NCBI GenBank assembly: GCA_041666525.1
Contig: JBAYGT010000005.1
Coordinates: forward strand, 76,025 to 140,024
Length of the DNA stretch: 64,000 nucleotides
Source: JBAXTZ01 sp041666525
Lineage (GTDB): Bacteria > Bacillota > Negativicutes > JBAXTZ01
Direction: 5' to 3'
The notes beneath the pieces are model-generated. The model ran no database searches. It was not told where the DNA came from and was given only the letters and a program-made list of their open reading frames with translations. Below are positions 9,013-17,314 of the stretch, in pieces (the first letter of the stretch is position 1; every line of letters begins with the position of its first letter). Position numbers and translations under genes: made by a program.

Positions 9013-9077
9013 GCAGGATATAATCCTGGATCCGTTAGCGGGTCGCCCACCTCCAGTTTACTGGACGGTGGTTTTTC
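9013..9077 (+). ncRNA. Candidate small RNA, about 65 nt, three hairpins
   Basis: The expected transcript starts about seven bases after the TATAAT box and ends in T5 after a strong hairpin. Three stems can be drawn: CAGGAT-ATA-ATCCTG (9014-9028), a small CCG-TTAG-CGG, and the terminator stem CCACC-TCCAG closed by CTGGA-C-GGTGG. There is no ribosome binding site plus start codon. Its 3' end lies 6 bp from the stop of the convergent DUF3800 gene. I do not recognise the family. A type I antitoxin or a plasmid/phage-type regulatory RNA are possibilities, but no facing short toxin gene is visible. Confidence 0.5.
9046..9077 (+). terminator. Intrinsic terminator of the small RNA and the upstream membrane-protein gene
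   Basis: A ten-base-pair stem with a single bulged C, TTTA loop, followed by T5. The opposite strand has no T-run, so it acts on plus-strand transcripts only. Confidence 0.75.
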
Positions 9078-9082
9078 TGCTT

Positions 9083-10006
9083 TTATGGGAAGATTTTCAA
9101 TCCCTTATTGCTGTAGTTTGGCCAGCCGTGAAATTTCTCCTCAATAGCAATAAAACTTCTGTCCTTGTTACCACTGCGTGCGTACTTCATTATCGGATAA
9201 ACCGCCAAATCGGCTATTTCCAGAGCGAAGTATGATTTCATTTCATCGCTTTTTTGGCAACGTTTTGGATTGAAATATACTCCGTCAATAAAACTGGACT
9301 CCTGCCGATTTGCTGTGCCAATGGCCCCATTACTCAACTCCTCAACCAAATATCTGAGAATATTGCGATCTTCTTTACCACCGCGCGCTTCGAAAACTAT
9401 CGAACCGCGCTTTTTGTTTTTAGCCAGATAGTATTTACAAAATCGCTCAAGAATGAATGTTGAGCATAGATTATAGGCGTCATAAGACTTATCACCATAT
9501 TTCTTCAAAAGCTCATATTTGTCGATACCAGCGGCAATAATATTGTACGGAAGATTTGTCATCATCACCGAAAGATCCTCTGTGAAACTATCGAAAGTTT
9601 CATTAGGCAAGTCAAATGGTGCAATCCGCTTTCTAACTTCTTCCGAATGGAAACATACCCGTTTTTCGCAACGTTGCTTCTTATAAAATCCAATACCATT
9701 ATCCCAATATTTATTCTTTATTGACATAACTGCGTCCGAAACTTCTGGAAAATTATTGCGCTCAATAATAATTCCGGCTACCGCCAAGTGCCGTTCGCCA
9801 ATACCCGGCTGCGTATTCATCGCTATTGCTTTTCTTACGTTTTTCAGCGTTCGTCCACCGCTTTCGTCAATAAAAATAATATAATCAGATTGATCCGGCC
9901 AATGGTCAAGAACCGTCGGACCTGCTTGCCAGTTTTGCACAATATTACTCTTTATCCTTTCGATACATAATTTCAACTCAGCGCTCCATTCAGCTTCCGT
10001 TTCCAC
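9083..10006 (-). CDS. DUF3800 domain protein
   Basis: A 307-aa protein with the DUF3800 signature near the N-terminus (YIIFIDESG, an RNase-H-like first strand with two acidic residues) and the family's late motif FALEIADLAVY. DUF3800 proteins are thought to have a nuclease-like fold and are common in mobile and defence regions; their activity is not established. The start is uncertain. GTG 10006 overlaps the restriction-subunit remnant by 34 bp and has a weak ribosome site. A GTG about 19 codons before the DESG motif has a plausible GAG seven bases upstream. The body of the protein looks intact, unlike the genes just upstream. Confidence 0.75.
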   Translation of the reverse strand: METEAEWSAELKLCIERIKSNIVQNWQAGPTVLDHWPDQSDYIIFIDESGGRTLKNVRKAIAMNTQPGIGERHLAVAGIIIERNNFPEVSDAVMSIKNKYWDNGIGFYKKQRCEKRVCFHSEEVRKRIAPFDLPNETFDSFTEDLSVMMTNLPYNIIAAGIDKYELLKKYGDKSYDAYNLCSTFILERFCKYYLAKNKKRGSIVFEARGGKEDRNILRYLVEELSNGAIGTANRQESSFIDGVYFNPKRCQKSDEMKSYFALEIADLAVYPIMKYARSGNKDRSFIAIEEKFHGWPNYSNKGLKIFP

Positions 10007-11058
10007 TCGTCGCCGAACACCACTTCAAATACCGGTTTCTTGTCGGAAAACTGTCCGGCGAATTCATCGATGTGGACTTCATCGCTCTGAACCAACTCAT
10101 TACATAACCTGAATATCGCTTGTTTGTAATCAGTATCTTCGTTTTTCAGATGCACGCCTTTGGTTTCAACTACATAGACTTTTTCATAATCCTCAACCCG
10201 CGCCGGGTCGGTTTGCGCGAATACAAAATCCGGATAAATGGCGTTACGCTGCCAGCCGCGCACAGAATATTCACGGCGGGCGAGATTCCGGAACCACCAC
10301 AGCAATTTATCGTGCTCATCCAGATATAACGCTACCGGTATTTCCAGATCATTCAATCCGTCTTGCGGCACGTATTCAAACAGGCTGCGTTCAAGCTGGC
10401 TACCGTCGCCGCGCGTCAATCGTCTCGCGCCGGTTTTGGCGAAAGTTTTATCAGGAACACAGTAGCCAATACCTTCCGCCAAAAACAGCCTGATCATATC
10501 GTCACTGATCATTTTTCTGAATACCGCTTCCGCCAGCCGGTTTTCTTCGGCTTGCAACAGCTTCGCCAGTTCTTCAATGACAAAGACGATGTTGGCGGCG
10601 ATCAACGGCTGCTTATAGCGTTTGCCCAAATTATCCACGGCTTTCTTCGACAATTCCCAAGCCAGCCAGGGATTCGGTACAATATCCTGAATATTTTTGG
10701 CAATTAACAACAAATCAACTGCGGCGGCCTGATAGTATTCCGACTTTTGCGCGTGGACTTCTACAATTTCATTGACATCATCTGATAACCCCACCGCAAA
10801 TGTCTGCGATTTACCGGCTTCAGTCAGAACCAGCGAGTCGAACGCCTTTAAATCAGCATCCAGCCAGTTGATTTTACCGGCAATGTCCGTATGTTTCAGC
10901 TCGCGCCAACCGGCGACACCGTTAAATACTGCAAACCGTGGCAAATATATCTTGCCGCTGAATTTTTTGAATCGTTCGCGGTATTGCACCGCAACTGTTT
11001 GGCTGTTCGACTCGCCGTTCCCGGTGTCCAGCGTTACATTACCCGCGAGATCGCCCAA
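9973..11058 (-). pseudogene. Type III restriction enzyme Res subunit, C-terminal remnant
   Basis: The 361-aa reading corresponds to the C-terminal part of a type III Res subunit (full length near 900-1000 aa). It ends in a PD-(D/E)xK nuclease core: YPDFVFAQ, then VVETKG. The whole DEAD/DEAH helicase half is absent. The reading begins with TTG immediately after the truncated end of the methyltransferase fragment, with a 20-bp overlap, so one deletion appears to have joined the 3' part of mod to the 3' part of res. Without the ATPase, cleavage by the normal type III mechanism is not expected. Confidence 0.8.
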
Positions 11059-12121
11059 GCGCCGTTGGCACTCCGTTAATTACCCGCCGCACCCGCTCGG
11101 AGGTAATAGTATCGGCGTAATCTTCGCACTCGATCAAAATAAATTTGCGTTCACCGCCGTCTTCTTTATTTAAATCCAACACCGCGTGCGCCGTTGTTCC
11201 GGACCCGGCGAAGGAGTCGAGAACTATAGAATCCGTGTCGGTACCCAATTTAACACATTTCTTTATTAAATCCACAGATTTTGGAAAATCAAATAAAGTT
11301 TCCCAAAATATTTCTCTATTCATTTCTTTGCCGTTTTCGTTGTTAATTTCCTTTTCCATCCATAAAGCTTTGGCTTTTGTAACGGCTACAGAACCATCTT
11401 CTTTATTCAAATAATCTTTTCTAAATATCCGCCAATTTCCATTTACGGTCTGACGACCAATCAATAATCCATAGTTATTTTGAACTTTATCTCGACCCCA
11501 AGTCCAACAACCATCTAATTTTTCCAAATTGCGAGGGTACACCTCAACTGAATATTGTCCTGATAGTTCCAAAGAAACCTTATTAGTGTTCGGGTCAACA
11601 AATATCGGATAAAAAAGATTAGCACGATTTTCGCGATTAAATACAGGATTACGATTTCTCAACTCTAACTCACGGTGCAAACCGATTTCATCAATTTTGC
11701 TATATTCTTTTAGCGCCTTTCCTTCTTTATCAAGTAGATTAATAGAACCATCAAAATCAGTGTCTTTAGCATACAGCAAAACATACTCATGCGTTTTTGC
11801 AAGAAAACGATCAAGTGTACGTCCACGAGGATTCAACTGCACTATGATGCAACTGATAAAATTCTTTTCACCAAATATTTCGTCCATTAACATCTTCAAA
11901 TTATACATTTCGTTATCATCGATGCTGACAAAAATCACGCCATCATCTGCCAGCAATTCGCGCAGCAGTTTCAACCGCGGCATCATCATACACAGCCACT
12001 TATCGTGCCGTGTCAAATCTTCTTTATCGACAATCGTACCCAGCCACTCCTTGATCATTGGCGAATTGACGCTGTCGTTATATACCCATTTTTCATTACC
12101 GGTATTGTATGGCGGGTCGAT
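11039..12121 (-). pseudogene. Type III DNA methyltransferase Mod subunit, internal remnant
   Basis: The reading carries the catalytic motif IV IDPPYNTGNEKW at its very start and the SAM-binding motif I FAGSGTT near its C-terminus, the order of a beta-class Mod subunit. A TAA (12122-12124) is directly in front of the IDPPY codons. The first usable ATG (12058) lies after the catalytic motif, so any product would lack it. The C-terminus stops at ERVRRVINGVPTA and then runs into a few out-of-frame residues at the junction with the Res remnant. Both ends are therefore deleted and the gene should be inactive. Confidence 0.8.
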
Positions 12122-12186
12122 TTAGTATGTTTCATTCACAAATTATAAGGTAGTTATTCGCCATAAAACATAATAATCCTGCATAA

Positions 12187-12444
12187 TCAAGAAATTTGTC
12201 GGTTTCGGCGGCCTTGACTTTGTTTAGTAGAGTTCAAATCCGCCAGCGCTGGCGGATATTCCCTGGCTAGGTTCATAAACCGCTGCGCAGTTCTCGCCGA
12301 AAATCCCACTTTGACACTCAGATATGGATACCACGCGCTATGCGCGAGCGTCTGCTTGACCGCTATCAGCCGCTTGCCGATCTCAACAATATTCCAGCGA
12401 ACAAAAAAATTATATCGGTATTGTCTGTAAAAATACCGAAGCAT
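12187..12444 (-). pseudogene. DUF3102 domain remnant
   Basis: The reading contains the DUF3102 core: IVEIGKRLIAVKQTLAH, then GFSARTAQRFMNLAREY. DUF3102 occurs in phage and plasmid proteins of Firmicutes; its function is not established. Only about 85 residues remain, no ribosome site is evident, and an upstream extension would run through the adenosine deaminase terminator. I read it as the leftover end of a larger mobile-element gene. Confidence 0.6.
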
Positions 12445-12457
12445 ATATAAATACCAA

Positions 12458-12482
12458 ACGACCCCGCGAAAAGCGAGGCCGT
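12458..12482 (-). terminator. Terminator of the adenosine deaminase gene
   Basis: On the minus strand ACGGCCTCGC pairs with GCGGGGTCGT (two wobble pairs) around TTTTC, followed by a short T-containing run. It starts about 30 bp after the deaminase stop. The C/G-rich stem resembles the CGCCCCGC/GCGGGGCG terminators at 36.8 and 37.6 kb. Confidence 0.6.
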
Positions 12483-12495
12483 CAAAAAAGAACAA

Positions 12496-12506
12496 TGCTC
12501 ATAAAT
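12496..12506. repeat. 11-bp direct repeat, right copy, at the edge of the accessory island
   Basis: TGCTCATAAAT, the same orientation as at 8356-8366. It sits between the deaminase stop codon and its terminator-like hairpin. Confidence 0.4.
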
Positions 12507-12513
12507 CAATTTT

Positions 12514-13722
12514 CTACAATTCTACGCCATATTCTTTGGCAGTACGTTCAAACATATTAATCGCTTTGCGGACATATTTTCGTTTTTCCTGATACGGACG
12601 ATAGAAAAACGACCGCTTGAATCCACAAATAATATTATCCAGCAATTTTTTTGGCGTGAAATCAAAACTATCGACCGCCAAGCGCAATTCAGTACAAATA
12701 TTATTGTGTGACACCAAACGATTATCGGTACAAAAAGTTACCGACATATTCCGTTCCAACATTTTTTTCACCGGATGATTCCTGATATCTTTGATTTCCG
12801 GTAAAGTTTGCATATTGCTGGTCAGGCACACCTCCAAGGTAATCCGACGATCAGCAATATAATTTGCTAACCGCTCAATAAATCCGTTTTTGTCGGCATC
12901 CGTCTCATAACCATAGATTTTATTCAAATCAAACAAATTTGTCCCGTGCCCGACTCGCTCGGCATTCAGTTTTTCCAAAGCCCGGTATATTGATTCGGCG
13001 CCATAAGCTTCACCGGCGTGAACGGTGCGACTGATAAACGACTTGTGTACTTCGGCAAAAGCCGCAGCGTGTTTGTCTGCCGGATAGCCATCTTCCGCAC
13101 CCGCTAAATCAAAGCCAACGATCTGACAATTCGTCTCGCTCCGCATTTTTGCCGTCGCCCGCGCAACTTCAAGACTTGCCAGTTGAGAGCGTTCGGCAAC
13201 CGTAGCATAAGGCAACGCATCGACAACGCCTTTATAATACGGGGAATAATATTCGTTCCAACAACGCATGGCACAAATGATTATGCCATACTCAAACTCC
13301 GGATCATATTCAGGAACAGTGCGGTTAATTTCTGTTTGTGCCGTTCTGAAGCCACGATCAACCGCAGCAACAATCTGTTCAAAGGTCATGCCATAACCCA
13401 TGTGCAGTTGCGGCGCGAATCGCGATTCCAAATAGCGTACCCCTTCGTTAAAACAATCCCAAGCCAGCTCGTATGCCACGCGTTCTAAAGCTTCTTCATC
13501 ACGCATTACCGCGCCGGTATACATAAACCCCTTCAAGTATTCTACCAAAGAAACATACTCCGGTTTATAGACCAACGCGTTCATCCCTTCTTCAGTGTAG
13601 GAAGGTAATTCTACTTTGCGCTCTTTTGCCATTTCAATAAGCGATTTCAACCGCAGCGAACCATCTAAATGACAATGCAAATCGGTTTTTGGAATGGCAC
13701 GCAAAAAATCATCAGAATACAT
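12514..13722 (-). CDS. Adenosine deaminase
   Basis: A 402-aa zinc amidohydrolase that converts adenosine to inosine in purine salvage. Metal and catalytic motifs are present: TDLHCHLDGS (two His ligands), HAGE (third His ligand region and catalytic Glu), VGHGTN, and SVTFCTDN near residue 340. The last motif is TDN where classical enzymes have TDD. The first Asp, the zinc ligand, is kept and the neighbouring substrate-binding Asp is Asn. I chose ATG 13722 (MYSDDF), which has a G-rich ribosome site and begins 19 bp after the previous stop; an in-frame upstream ATG would overlap that gene. A close relative acting on another purine-like substrate cannot be excluded. Confidence 0.85.
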   Translation of the reverse strand: MYSDDFLRAIPKTDLHCHLDGSLRLKSLIEMAKERKVELPSYTEEGMNALVYKPEYVSLVEYLKGFMYTGAVMRDEEALERVAYELAWDCFNEGVRYLESRFAPQLHMGYGMTFEQIVAAVDRGFRTAQTEINRTVPEYDPEFEYGIIICAMRCWNEYYSPYYKGVVDALPYATVAERSQLASLEVARATAKMRSETNCQIVGFDLAGAEDGYPADKHAAAFAEVHKSFISRTVHAGEAYGAESIYRALEKLNAERVGHGTNLFDLNKIYGYETDADKNGFIERLANYIADRRITLEVCLTSNMQTLPEIKDIRNHPVKKMLERNMSVTFCTDNRLVSHNNICTELRLAVDSFDFTPKKLLDNIICGFKRSFFYRPYQEKRKYVRKAINMFERTAKEYGVEL

Positions 13723-13741
13723 TTTGCCCCCCTGTTCATCC

Positions 13742-14311
13742 TTATAAAGGCATGACCTTTTTACCATAAGTTTCGTTTACTATTTGTGCCATCGCCGTAT
13801 ACATTGCCGAGGCGCCGCAGAAGATTCCCACATATCCAGCCAAATGCGTGACCGCTGTTTTTTCCGTAAATTCACCGATAGCCAGCAAAGCGAACAGCAG
13901 TACCAAACTACCGAAAACTACTTGATTAGCTTTGGTTTGCCGCAAGGTGCAAAAAAACATGAACAGCGAAAAAATTCCCCACAACGTCAGAAACCAGCCG
14001 ACAGTATCTGCCGATGCAGCATTAAACCCGGCTTTAGGCAGCCACCAAATACCGACTAGCGATATCCAAAAGGCTCCATACGAAGTAAATGCCGTTGCGC
14101 CAAAGGTATTGCCTTTTTTGTATTCCATAATTCCGGCAATTATTTGAGCAATACCGCCATAAAAAATGCCGATACTAATTATTGCCACGTTCAGCGGCGC
14201 CCAACCGGCATTGTGAATATTCAACAGAATGGTCGTCATACCAAAACCTAGCAATCCAAGAGGCGCCGGATTGGCGATCGTATCAGTCACTCTAACTTTT
14301 GTTTCGGTCAT
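13742..14311 (-). CDS. GPR1/FUN34/YaaH family acetate-type transporter
   Basis: A 189-aa protein with six predicted membrane helices and the family signature NPAPLGLLGFG at residues 15-25. Known members (SatP/YaaH) carry acetate or succinate with protons, or act as acetate channels. GGAGAA precedes the ATG. The gene lies directly upstream of adenosine deaminase with a 19-bp gap, so they are probably one transcript, although the metabolic link is not obvious. Confidence 0.85.
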   Translation of the reverse strand: MTETKVRVTDTIANPAPLGLLGFGMTTILLNIHNAGWAPLNVAIISIGIFYGGIAQIIAGIMEYKKGNTFGATAFTSYGAFWISLVGIWWLPKAGFNAASADTVGWFLTLWGIFSLFMFFCTLRQTKANQVVFGSLVLLFALLAIGEFTEKTAVTHLAGYVGIFCGASAMYTAMAQIVNETYGKKVMPL

Positions 14312-14379
14312 AGGTCGTTCTCCTTTTAATTTTTTCGTAATCTAGGCCAATTTTACACGTTTAGGCCGTTAGTCTGCAA

Positions 14380-16314
14380 TCATTTTTTTATAAACAACGA
14401 CCGATAATACAATAAGTCACCCACTTGCGTTATCGGTCCGCCAAAAATACTGGTAACTTGCCGGTTTTCGGTTCCGTCTAGTTTCATTTTCCACAAACCG
14501 GCGATACCAATTTTCGTATAATACAAATGCTCGCCGTCAACGCTGAGATAACCGCTGCCCTCATTGCTGATTTTACTGATTGTGCCTATGTTTGCGTCCA
14601 GCATGTAGATTTTATTCTCGTCATCATAGTTTGCAAAATACACCCGGCCGTTATTAACCACGAAAAACGCCGCACTGTTTTCACTTAGCCGTTCCGGCAA
14701 CCCGCCGACAAGCGCCACGCGATAAATCCGATAGCCGTCGCTCCAATTAAGGTAATAAGCATAGCCATTATCCACACAGACGTTTTCCACGCCACCGTCA
14801 GCAATCTGGCTTTCAATACCGCTACGCAGATTGCGCTTAAACAAATTGTTGTCCTGCTTTAAACCGGTCTTCAGCTCCGATTTGGCATATACCAACCACC
14901 CGCCGCTGATTTGCAGCCAGCGCGCCGGGACGTCGGCAACTAACTGTTTTTTTGTCGTATCAGTCTTCATTCGGTAAATTTTTTGACCATCACTCCAATT
15001 TTCGTAGTAGATATATCCGTCATATAAACACAAGCCTGCTGCACTGTCGTTACAGAACGGCTCAATAAAAGTTTCACCTTTCACTTGACCGCCGCCGTCC
15101 GGCCGGACGCGATAAATCCTGCTGTCGCTACCGCCATAAGTATCCCCGGCCGCTTCAACATAATAAATCCATTCACCGTCATATACCGCGAGATTATGAT
15201 TGGCGGCGTTGCTAGGTGAACTATCACAATCATTCGCAAGTTTGCCACCTGTCGGCAAAAAGGTTTGCAACCTCGGCTTATCCAGATAACTGGCAATCGT
15301 GTTGGCAATGGCTTCGGCGGCTTTCTGGCGATTGACCCGGTCGCTAATCATTTTGGCATCACCATTATTAGGAAACATTGAAATTTCGGCGAGTACTGCC
15401 GGCATCCAGGTAGAATTCAACACACTAAGACCCGGACGATCCTGTACCGGATACTCATGCGTGCGCAACGCATCAACTAAATTGTCGTTCATAGCTATCG
15501 CCAGGTCTTTTGCCGGTAATAGCGCCAGTGAATTATACAGTACGGTAGTACCTTTATACATTTTCGCCGCCTTGTCAGTAAACGCTTTGGTATCAAAAGC
15601 ATTGTTGTGAATTGATACAAACACATCCGCACCCAATAAATTTGCCGCTTCGCCCCGCGGGCCAAGATCCAAATCAACGTCGGTCTCGCGGGTCATATAT
15701 ACACCAATTTTGCTTTTGCGCAAATAATCTCTGGTCATCAGCGCGATGTCTAAATTGGCATCTTTTTCGTAAATATTGTTACCGGTTGTACCGCGGTCTT
15801 CGGTCCCCCCATGTCCGGGATCAAGCGCCACCAGTTTTTTCGGATTGTCCTTATTGGTTGCGCGCACCGCTACAAAAGTCTGCAACATAACAGTTTTGTC
15901 GTCGGGATAACTGTAGCGGCGTTTTATAGGCAACACCTCGTACTTACAATCAGCACCAAGTTTTAGCGTGAAAATCACGTGATCGCCGAGACCCTCCCTC
16001 GATACACTGGTTATTAATTTGCCCAAATAATCATTTTGCCACCACGGCTGTACGACGGCAAAATTTGGCGCTCTCTCAACAGTAATAATCAGATCACCGT
16101 TTTGCTCACTAACACTGTATACCGGCTGCACAGTGTATTCGTTAATATCCGGCGCCGCATTTTTTTTGTAAGTCTCACCAACGGCAATACCATATACTTC
16201 GCGTCCGTCAACGGCGAAAAAAGCTGTGCGGTTAATCTGTTGCAGACTGGCGGCACCAACCAAACGCGTCGTTGCCGCCAAAACTAAAATCAGTACCACC
16301 AAAAATCTAATCAT
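14380..16314 (-). CDS. Secreted N-acetylmuramoyl-L-alanine amidase (Amidase_3) with DUF5050-like C-terminus
   Basis: A 644-aa protein with a signal peptide (cleavage near VGA-ASL). Residues about 160-350 form an Amidase_3 domain with zinc ligands in DPGHGG, the Glu of NIYEKDA and the His of VSIHNN, and catalytic Glu in LAEISMF. It should cleave the lactyl-peptide bond of peptidoglycan in the periplasm. The remaining 270 residues are repeated beta-propeller-like units of the DUF5050 type (IYYENWSDGQKIYRM, YYLNWSDGYRIYRV), probably for binding. The ribosome site GGAGG directly follows the T-run of an upstream hairpin, so expression may depend on read-through from the outer-membrane protein gene. 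Confidence 0.88.
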   Translation of the reverse strand: MIRFLVVLILVLAATTRLVGAASLQQINRTAFFAVDGREVYGIAVGETYKKNAAPDINEYTVQPVYSVSEQNGDLIITVERAPNFAVVQPWWQNDYLGKLITSVSREGLGDHVIFTLKLGADCKYEVLPIKRRYSYPDDKTVMLQTFVAVRATNKDNPKKLVALDPGHGGTEDRGTTGNNIYEKDANLDIALMTRDYLRKSKIGVYMTRETDVDLDLGPRGEAANLLGADVFVSIHNNAFDTKAFTDKAAKMYKGTTVLYNSLALLPAKDLAIAMNDNLVDALRTHEYPVQDRPGLSVLNSTWMPAVLAEISMFPNNGDAKMISDRVNRQKAAEAIANTIASYLDKPRLQTFLPTGGKLANDCDSSPSNAANHNLAVYDGEWIYYVEAAGDTYGGSDSRIYRVRPDGGGQVKGETFIEPFCNDSAAGLCLYDGYIYYENWSDGQKIYRMKTDTTKKQLVADVPARWLQISGGWLVYAKSELKTGLKQDNNLFKRNLRSGIESQIADGGVENVCVDNGYAYYLNWSDGYRIYRVALVGGLPERLSENSAAFFVVNNGRVYFANYDDENKIYMLDANIGTISKISNEGSGYLSVDGEHLYYTKIGIAGLWKMKLDGTENRQVTSIFGGPITQVGDLLYYRSLFIKK

Positions 16315-16323
16315 CCTGCCTCC

Positions 16324-16382
16324 AAAAAAAATAGTTAAGCATTCATGCGATTACGCGCCAAACACTTAACTATAAATAACAC
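16324..16382 (-). terminator. Hairpin with T8 abutting the amidase ribosome binding site
   Basis: On the minus strand TAGTTAAG and CTTAACTA enclose a GC-richer inner part, followed by eight T. The next bases are the GGAGG of the amidase gene. It works as terminator for the outer-membrane protein gene and could act as an attenuator for the amidase. Confidence 0.65.
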
Positions 16383-16418
16383 AACAATACGACCTAAACT
16401 AAATTCAACTCAGTTGTT

Positions 16419-17222
16419 TTAATAAAAATAATAGCTCAGACCATAGTACACACCGTTGTAATTCACCGAACCATTATCAACGGTAAGCAGAGCCGCACTC
16501 GCTATTGTTGTAACGATATCAGAGCCCCAGCCCATAGTGCGATAACCGGCATCAACATTCAGCCCTTCAAAAACATTTACCCGTAAGCCAATGCGCGCAT
16601 CATAATAGTTCGCTATAATCGGTGTCGAATAATTGATTTGTCCATAAAGATCGACATGTCCCGGCACTACCGGAATTTCGGCACCGATACCGATGAACGG
16701 GAAAAAGTTTTCCACCGGTTGACCGGCATAGGCCATCAAATTATTGGCAGTAACCCCGCCGCCGCTGACGGTGTTGGTTGCGTCAAAATATTTAAAACCC
16801 ACGCTGCCCCAAATATGTTTGCTGCCAAAATCATAAGCCAACCCAAAAATATTGGAATTACCGGAAATATTAACTTGTGTTCCCATAGGAATTGCAGCAA
16901 TAGCCTTTGTCGTCGTCATTCCCCCGCCAAAATTCAAGCGGTCATAAGTAAACGTCAATCCGGAATTATAAAACTGATAATTCACGAGCACGCTCGGAGC
17001 AAAATTAGCTTGCGCGCCAAGATCAGAACCATAATTCAACGTTGTCTTGGGCAAGTTCGCAAAACTAAATTCCTCACTACCGTGCATATTCGGCACCCAA
17101 AAACTCAGCTCCGCAGTTAAACTAGTGTTGTAAGGATCAATATCGTCACTTACCCGGGCGAACACCGTGCTAGTTGAAATTAATAACAATGTTACCAAAA
17201 CAATAATAAACAATTTTTTCAT
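16419..17222 (-). CDS. Outer-membrane beta-barrel protein
   Basis: A 267-aa protein with a clear signal peptide (MKKLFIIVLVTLLLIS, cleavage near VFA-RVS). It has alternating hydrophobic beta-strand segments throughout and an aromatic C-terminus (YGLSYYFY), the recognition pattern for outer-membrane insertion. There is no SLH domain or other named domain. The start at 17222 follows AAGGAGAG; an upstream in-frame ATG at 17246 overlaps that site. A possible promoter (TTGTTT, 16 bp, TAGAAT) lies about 30 bp before it. The substrate is unknown. Confidence 0.75.
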   Translation of the reverse strand: MKKLFIIVLVTLLLISTSTVFARVSDDIDPYNTSLTAELSFWVPNMHGSEEFSFANLPKTTLNYGSDLGAQANFAPSVLVNYQFYNSGLTFTYDRLNFGGGMTTTKAIAAIPMGTQVNISGNSNIFGLAYDFGSKHIWGSVGFKYFDATNTVSGGGVTANNLMAYAGQPVENFFPFIGIGAEIPVVPGHVDLYGQINYSTPIIANYYDARIGLRVNVFEGLNVDAGYRTMGWGSDIVTTIASAALLTVDNGSVNYNGVYYGLSYYFY

Positions 17223-17314
17223 AAAAACTCTCCTTCGTTTTGCCACATTCTATCATACTTCTGGGGAAAAACAAAACTCTGTATAGCATTTTGTACAATC
17301 ATTTTACCTTAAAA

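Noticed and set aside
9013..9083. Type I toxin-antitoxin pair around the small RNA.
   Set aside because: No short hydrophobic toxin frame faces the RNA across the terminator; only the DUF3800 C-terminus is there, so the RNA is reported as an orphan.
12225..12250. GAGTTCAAATCC, resembling a tRNA T-arm.
   Set aside because: No acceptor or anticodon arms can be drawn around it; it is part of the DUF3102 remnant on the other strand.
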